DNA of 64,000 nt from Oscarella lobularis (lineage: Eukaryota; Porifera; Homoscleromorpha; Homosclerophorida; Oscarellidae), in contig NC_089185.1 in NCBI RefSeq assembly GCF_947507565.1, positions 1,550,001 through 1,614,000 of the forward strand, written 5' to 3'. The number at the start of each line of letters is the position of its first letter. The first letter of the stretch is position 1. Both the position numbers and the translations under genes were made by a program. Shown one piece after another: positions 59,035 through 64,000 of this stretch. Below the pieces are notes generated by a model. The model had not been told where the DNA came from, searched no databases, and saw only the letters and a program-made list of their open reading frames with translations.

Positions 59035-60643
59035 CAGTCAATAAAGTGATTGTACAACTGCAACCCTGCTCAGGAAGAGGGCTCCTCGGGAAAAGGACAA
59101 CTACCTGGTAAGCAACTACAATCGCCTCGGCTCACTAACAATCCCGCGCACCACACCCCTCCGTCTGTCGTTGTGGGAAAACATCTTAATTACTCCAATC
59201 TAGCTCAGTTCATTCGTTGCACATGTAACTCAATTAATTAGAATGATGCTTTGAAGCCTAAAGGCTAGGCTCGTTTGAAGACCCCTAGCCCTTCGCGTAG
59301 GGATCGCTCTATCCAACACGGTCAACCGAAACCGACCGTTCTGACGCGAAGCGACGTGGCTTCCTGCCTAGTGGAGCAATTATCGAGGCGGGAGAGAGGG
59401 CGCGACGTCATGCACACCGTCGTGTATTCGAAACGCGACGCAAACTCACAACGTTTCTCGGTTTCCTCGTAAAACGAACACGCGCTGCCGGGACGCTGCC
59501 GGGCCACGCGATACAGCGCCTGTGGTCTCTACTCTTCTCGCGGTCGGTTCGTTTGTTGCTAATTGGTTAATGTGGCGACCCCGACCCCTCTCTGCGCACT
59601 GATCGGTTCTATGCGCACGGATCGGTCAATGCGAGTGTAAAGAGTGGCGTACAACTATCGTGAGAGGGGGACGGGGGAGGGAGATGGGGAGAGAGCGGCG
59701 CGGATAGCGACGTCAAAGCCTTTGTCGTGTATACATAAATTTAGGGGGACGCGAAACGGCTAGGGTATGGGTTAGGGTCCGTTTTTGTTTCTCTTGACCT
59801 TCGCCGTACGACTTGGAGCTACTCGGGCGGTTCTACACATCTAATCATTTAGTTGCTGGTTCACGCGTGAAGTGGGTGCGGTCTCAAAACAACGGGAGGT
59901 TCAATTAACTAAGGTGCGCTGTCTGCCCAAAACCAACAACGCGCTTCCCGACCGCTGCCGGGTTTCTGGTAGCTGGTTTGGCCGGAAGCTTTTCTCAACA
60001 GCTAAGTTAGCCTCGTACCCAGGCCCTTTCTCCTGGTGCGAGTCCCGGATGGGCTCGCGGAGAAAGGGCCTGGTACACACTGTTCACGCATGCGCCAGAT
60101 TTTCCACGGAATCGTGGAATTTTCTCCTAAGCGCTTTCGCACGAAACGGCAAATGCATGCGTGCGTTAAACTTCTTTCCGAGTGCATTCGTGCATTCGAA
60201 TATCTCGTGCGTTGCCAATTCGTCGAGATCGAATTGCGCCCGATCTCGGCGACATTAGCGGCCCAAACGTCTATACCACGACGTCGTTCATTGGGATATA
60301 TGTACTCCACTCTCTACTACACCTGTCAGCTGCATCCTATTTCGCCAATTCGCCATTTTTCCCTTTCATTCTGGCCTGTTTTACCTGTGCCTCACGCGCG
60401 CTAGTCCTTTCGCTCTCTGGTTTGTTCTGTCTTCGTAAGGTTCTCATATGGCTGAAAACGTTTTTCCACCGACCCTAGACAGCCACGCTTTCAGTCAAGC
60501 GATTACTTTTGCCCTAAAGAAACTACGTAGACCGATGTTGAAGTTGAAGAATGAACAACATGCATGCATTGCATTTGCGCCCCGAAAGTACAGCATTTTT
60601 GGCTTCACTTCGGACGTGTCATCGACGAGGCGGAAAGAATCCC
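59035..60643. other. No gene recognised, apart from hairpin copy c
   Basis: Short overlapping ORFs are present on both strands without domains. A GGGTTAGGG motif at ~59770 is isolated and not a telomere array. Confidence 0.5.
60019..60073 (-). repeat. Hairpin element copy c
   Basis: Arms CCAGGCCCTTTCTCC (60019-60033) and its complement (60059-60073). Read on the minus strand it matches copies a and b, with ATCCGG in the centre and CGAGGCTA after the hairpin. Confidence 0.85.
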
Positions 60644-61455
60644 TCAAGTGGCACCGACATAGGAGCAGTTATACGTGTTGGACATATCGAGGAACTCGAC
60701 GGCGCATCGACGACAGCCAAAGATGCTGCCACAGCACGTTGCTAAGACCACCGAACAAGCCAGCGGCTGAAGGCAAATTGTGCACTTGAGAACATCTCGA
60801 AGTCGCTCCGTTTCCGACGCATTCGCTGCCAATTCGTTGACTTTGGATTTGATTCATATCAGATGGCAACTCGTCACATTTTTCAAACATTGTTTTGGTG
60901 GCGTCCTGCGTCGTTCCTGCAGGCGAGGGCATCAGAATCGAGGAGCTTGATTGAACTGGTGGTAGCACAAAGCCCGCTGCGTGACCCCAGCCGCGGGTTG
61001 TGATCATGTCGTCGGCGTTTTCGTACTCCTCCCGTCCAACGGCGAAGATTTGCTTGTTATTCAACGTCCAGAAGTGAAGGCCTAAAGCATCCGGTAAGAG
61101 TGTCTCCAATTGTTCTAAAGCATCTCTTCTGTCTCTCGAAGACGTTATCCAGAAATACCCCAAAGTTACGGCGTTTAATCAATTCATTGAGCGCATTTGT
61201 GGATAAGAATAGTCTTTTAGATACTTTGCTAAGGTTTTTTGGGGGCAATGTGGCCGGATTTAGTTTATAATTTGGTCGATTTTCCGGGGATAACCCACCG
61301 TCGGTCGACGGTGGCATTTTCCTTTCGTGCGAGGGGCCTTTTGATCCTCCCTCGCTGGCGCCTTCATCCAAGACTGTGCCATCACTGCGACGTACTCGAT
61401 CAACGCCACATTTATGGAGTCTTCTTCTAAAGTCGTCTCTGTTGGATTCATTCAA
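60644..61455 (-). pseudogene. RING-like zinc-finger gene relic
   Basis: The minus strand has LSKVSKRLFLSTNALNELIK, then LEQLETLLPDALGLHFWTL and AVGREEYENADDMITTRGWG. In the next frame it reads LKCTICLQPLACSV, LATCCGSIFGCRRC. The cluster resembles the RING-like gene at 19057-19583, but the last Cys pair is absent (NCSYVGAT then stop). Frame changes near 61150 and 60830 suggest decay or introns. Confidence 0.45.
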
Positions 61456-61512
61456 CAGACTCGAGTTTTTTATAGAGACTTCCTCAATAACGCACGACGA
61501 ACTACACGGATG

Positions 61513-61556
61513 CTAGCGCGCTTTACATTTGGAAGTTTATGTGTGGGTTCACTGTA
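61513..61556 (-). repeat. Solo right end of the TACAGTG MITE family
   Basis: The sequence GCTAGCGCGCTTTACATTTG and GAAGTTTATGTGTGGGTTCACTGTA (split here for length) is the complement of the MITE start seen at 55457. No partner end is found nearby. Confidence 0.6.
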
Positions 61557-61732
61557 ATCCAAAATGCAGGAGCACTTACCGACGGTCTTTCTGTTGCTCA
61601 ATACCAACAACATCGTTAACATGTGAAGGAAAGAATATAAATACAGTTTCTAACCTGCAACAGACAATTCATGTGTTATTGAGCAAGTACAATGTTGGTT
61701 ATTCACGTCTAATCTATTTATTTACTATTGGA

Positions 61733-62600
61733 TCATCTATCGACCAGTTGTTTCCATGCTGACGTGATTCTTTCCCGTACTCTAATAAAAAAGTCTATGT
61801 CCGGTGCTAGCATTATCTTGCTGTTGAATAGCGGAACTGTTTGAGATATTTTTTTGAATAGGTTTTGCTGGTGCGGTGATGGCGGATATGACAGCTGCTT
61901 CTTTGACAGGCAAAGTCTCTCAGGGATTTCCGGGTTTTCGCTTTGAGGAGCGTCACACAGGGGAAAATCATTAGTTTCTGCCCACTCAATAAACAATTTC
62001 TTGTCTTTCCACCGTTAAGGTATATTGGTGCAGGAAAGCAATGCATAGCGCGTTCGCATTTTATCCAGATTGGGTCGCCCGAGTACTTTTTTCGCAGGGA
62101 TTTTCCCTGTCTGCGACGACTCTGAATTTTTTAAAGAGTTGCGATTACCTTTAAGTAGTGAGTGACTAGGGAATCCAGGATTTTGGCGTGGTATTCCTTT
62201 TTGTGTTCTGCTAGTGTTTGCGCGATTGACGAATCGCGCGGGCGGAACGGATTGATGTGGAGGGAGCATGTCATTCTCTTTGCGGGGTTCCTAATTCCGC
62301 ATAGCGTTGATTCCTTGTCTTTCATTTGTTTTCCCTTCGTCGCTGGCGTCGACGTCTTGATCGGCTCCGGTGGCTGAGGGGGCAGTGGTTCTGCCAGACG
62401 CTTGTCTTCGAGTGCTTGTAATTTTTTGTCGAGCAACTGCTCGAGAAAAACTCCCGCTTTGCGGCGTTTGATGAAGAGGTCTAGGGCATCGAGGCCCGCA
62501 CAATCGTGCTCCTCTTCTTCCTTTTCTTTCTTCTTTTTGGTTTCTGAAGTTCCTTGGCCTTCGCCTCTTCTTCGAGTATGCCCTCGACGTCCTCCATCTC
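61733..62600 (-). CDS. Gene with SCA7-like zinc motif (tentative)
   Basis: On the minus strand: an acidic/lysine-rich start (KKKKEKEEEEHDCAGLDALD), LFIKRRKAGVFLEQLLDKKL, then CGIRNPAKRMTCSLHINPF and AQTLAEHKKEYHAKIL. The pattern of TC, two residues and H, followed by a basic stretch and LAEHKKE, resembles the SCA7 domain of ataxin-7/SAGA proteins. The match is partial. A later exon (61996-61733) reads LFIEWAETNDFPLCDAPQSE to WKQLVDR and stop. The LIKRR/GVFL words also occur in the relic at 61057-61455, so the two may be tandem paralogues. Confidence 0.4.
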
Positions 62601-62639
62601 TAGTTGGGCGACTCTGCGCGATTTTTGGGTTTATAAATA

Positions 62640-63602
62640 ATTTTTGTGCGTTAAATTTTAATTCTAGAAATTAGTACGCGTCTCTGGCAATCTGGCGAGG
62701 GCTTTTTGCCCTAGCAAATTATGGAAGTGGGAAAATTGACCACCGATTTCGCGGGAAGCCGTCGCAATTCACGTGATATGCATGTTTGATGTGTTGCGTT
62801 CAAGGGGTTTCTAGGGGCGGGGTTTCGTAGAGGGGGTTTCTTTTTGGCACTTCTCTGGCGATTAGTTCGGATGCGGGGGTGGGAATATGGTTAGAACAAG
62901 GGATTATGTGGGATAGGTGGTTATTTGAAGTGGTGGGGCCTACTGGGACGTTTCTAGCAATGGGGTGTGCAGGTGCCTCGCACGTGCGGGGAAGTGGGTG
63001 CACGCGAGGGGTTTATTATTAGGCCTATTATATGTATTCATGGTTTATTGTTTTGTTTGGTTTAAGTTGTAGAAGAGTGTAGTAATATTGGGATGTTTTT
63101 TAGTTGTCAGATTGCTTATCGCTTGCGGATTGCAGGACGCAGCCCAAAGAAATGGGTTAGAAATGGGTTAAGAAAGGGAGTTGCACGAAGGGCAAGGTTG
63201 CCCTTTCTTTTCTAAGTTCTTGTATAGCAGACTGTACCTGATGCCATCAAATACGCGTACATATTTTCTGTTGCTTTATAGACAGCAATGTCTCCCACAG
63301 CTCTGGACTTATCATGGTATTGGTGGTCGTTTTGAAAAGGACTTCCAATACTTTGCTCTGCAACTTCTATTATTATTATTATTTTTATTATTATTTCTTT
63401 CACATCGCACGATTCAGTGCCAATTGGCAGCACAGGACACAAATACACAACCACAGACACACAGACCAACATGATTTCGCAACGCATACCTACTTATCGC
63501 GAAGCCAGGATTTCAATTCCGTGTACGACAAACACATCAGTCTAAGTCGCATGGCTCTAGCGAGCCGGGCAATATCTCCTTTACTTGATCCTACGACCGA
63601 AT
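62640..63602. other. No gene recognised
   Basis: GT-rich DNA (62800-63100) and a TATTATTATT microsatellite at about 63365-63400. No coding signal. Confidence 0.5.
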
Positions 63603-63893
63603 TCAATGCAATCGATCGTAGTATGGCCGAGCGTGAATGGCCAGCCCGCCAACAAAACAGTAGCTGATGGTAACGGACCAGATCATCCCCTTCCGTAAAA
63701 TTCCCGTCTTAAAGATCGGACAGAGACTGCCAATCACGCAGACCGAGGCCTCGCCGAAAACCCCGCCTCCAGATGCTATGAACAAACCGGTAAACATTTC
63801 CCTCGGAAGCCCATAGTTCATACCAATAAGCCAGTACCGGGTACAAAATCGAATGCATGACTCTTCTCCATACAGCAGGAGTCGTACCCACAC
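63603..63893 (-). CDS. Hydrophobic ORF, unknown
   Basis: A 96-residue frame with hydrophobic and Gly-rich segments (MFTGLFIASGGGVFGEA, MIWSVTISYCFVGGLAIHA). It could be part of a membrane protein, or a chance ORF: another frame of the same strand is also open. It lies near the window edge and I do not recognise it. Confidence 0.2.
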   Translation of the reverse strand: MWVRLLLYGEESCIRFCTRYWLIGMNYGLPREMFTGLFIASGGGVFGEASVCVIGSLCPIFKTGILRKGMIWSVTISYCFVGGLAIHARPYYDRLH

Positions 63894-64000
63894 CTCTAAC
63901 GGAACTCAGGATCGCAAACAGGGCTGAGAAAAACTTGCGACGCCGTAGAAGTCTGTGAATTGCCCGTAGCTAAGTACCTTATTGTCACCGCTAATCGCTC

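Noticed and set aside
60436-61556. Complete TACAGTG-family MITE ending at 61556
   Set aside because: Only the right end is found; no matching left end within the preceding kilobases.
63603-63893. Chloride-channel-like membrane protein
   Set aside because: Gly-rich hydrophobic text gave a passing resemblance, but no family signature motif is present.

Overview
The window is eukaryotic, apparently from an early-branching animal. Genes are split into exons, no bacterial-type operons are seen, and almost all recognisable coding sequence belongs to nested eukaryotic transposons. A nuclear insertion of mitochondrial nad5 reads UGA as tryptophan and carries a canonical tRNA-Ser(UGA). That fits a sponge-type mitochondrial genome better than a cnidarian one, because cnidarian mitochondria retain only one or two tRNA genes. 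The assignment to a sponge is an inference, not proof.

Layout. 1-620 is an inverted array of ~130-bp units. About 1441-14340 is one tyrosine-recombinase (DIRS-group) retrotransposon flanked by a ~60-bp minisatellite. It was split by a P-like DNA transposon (5997-10594, 7-bp target duplication, inserted in the recombinase gene) and by a Harbinger transposon (11605-14088, 3-bp TGA duplication). 14586-15172 is the mitochondrial insertion. 15.2-24.0 kb is mostly non-coding: a MITE, a RING-like gene, a ~180-bp tandem family and a TGTGATCACA satellite. 24.0-25.6 kb is a decayed Gypsy-type element with integrase upstream of reverse transcriptase. 25.6-28.0 kb is the remnant of a DUF6589 + RecQ transposon. 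28.3-30.2 kb is a second P-like element. 31.2-36.0 kb is a nearly intact Helitron with a readable 3' terminus. 36.1-37.4 kb is CGA-rich with all frames open. 39.29-40.66 kb is a short THAP-domain P-type element with an exact 8-bp duplication. 41.4-44.2 kb is a second kind of Helitron, joined to an internally deleted copy of the DIRS element (44.2-45.3 kb). 46.48-49.94 kb is a TIR-bounded block full of GTGGCAAC minisatellites. 50.01-57.68 kb is a large element with 435-bp inverted repeats carrying a DUF6589 gene and a convergent RecQ helicase gene, itself interrupted by an 885-bp MITE. 57.5-63.9 kb holds unrecognised multi-exon genes and relics.

How the parts work together. Three unrelated DNA-transposon types here (P-like, Harbinger, DUF6589/RecQ) share one plan: two genes transcribed towards each other with their 3' ends close or overlapping. 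The second genes are an unrecognised protein next to the P-like transposase, a MADF-BESS DNA-binding protein next to the Harbinger transposase, and a RecQ helicase next to the DUF6589 protein. The strongest candidates for something little described are the P-like accessory gene (found in the same convergent position twice) and the DUF6589/RecQ element with promoter-bearing inverted repeats (also found twice). Most copies are damaged. The Harbinger transposase and the Helitron (one in-frame UGA) are the best preserved.
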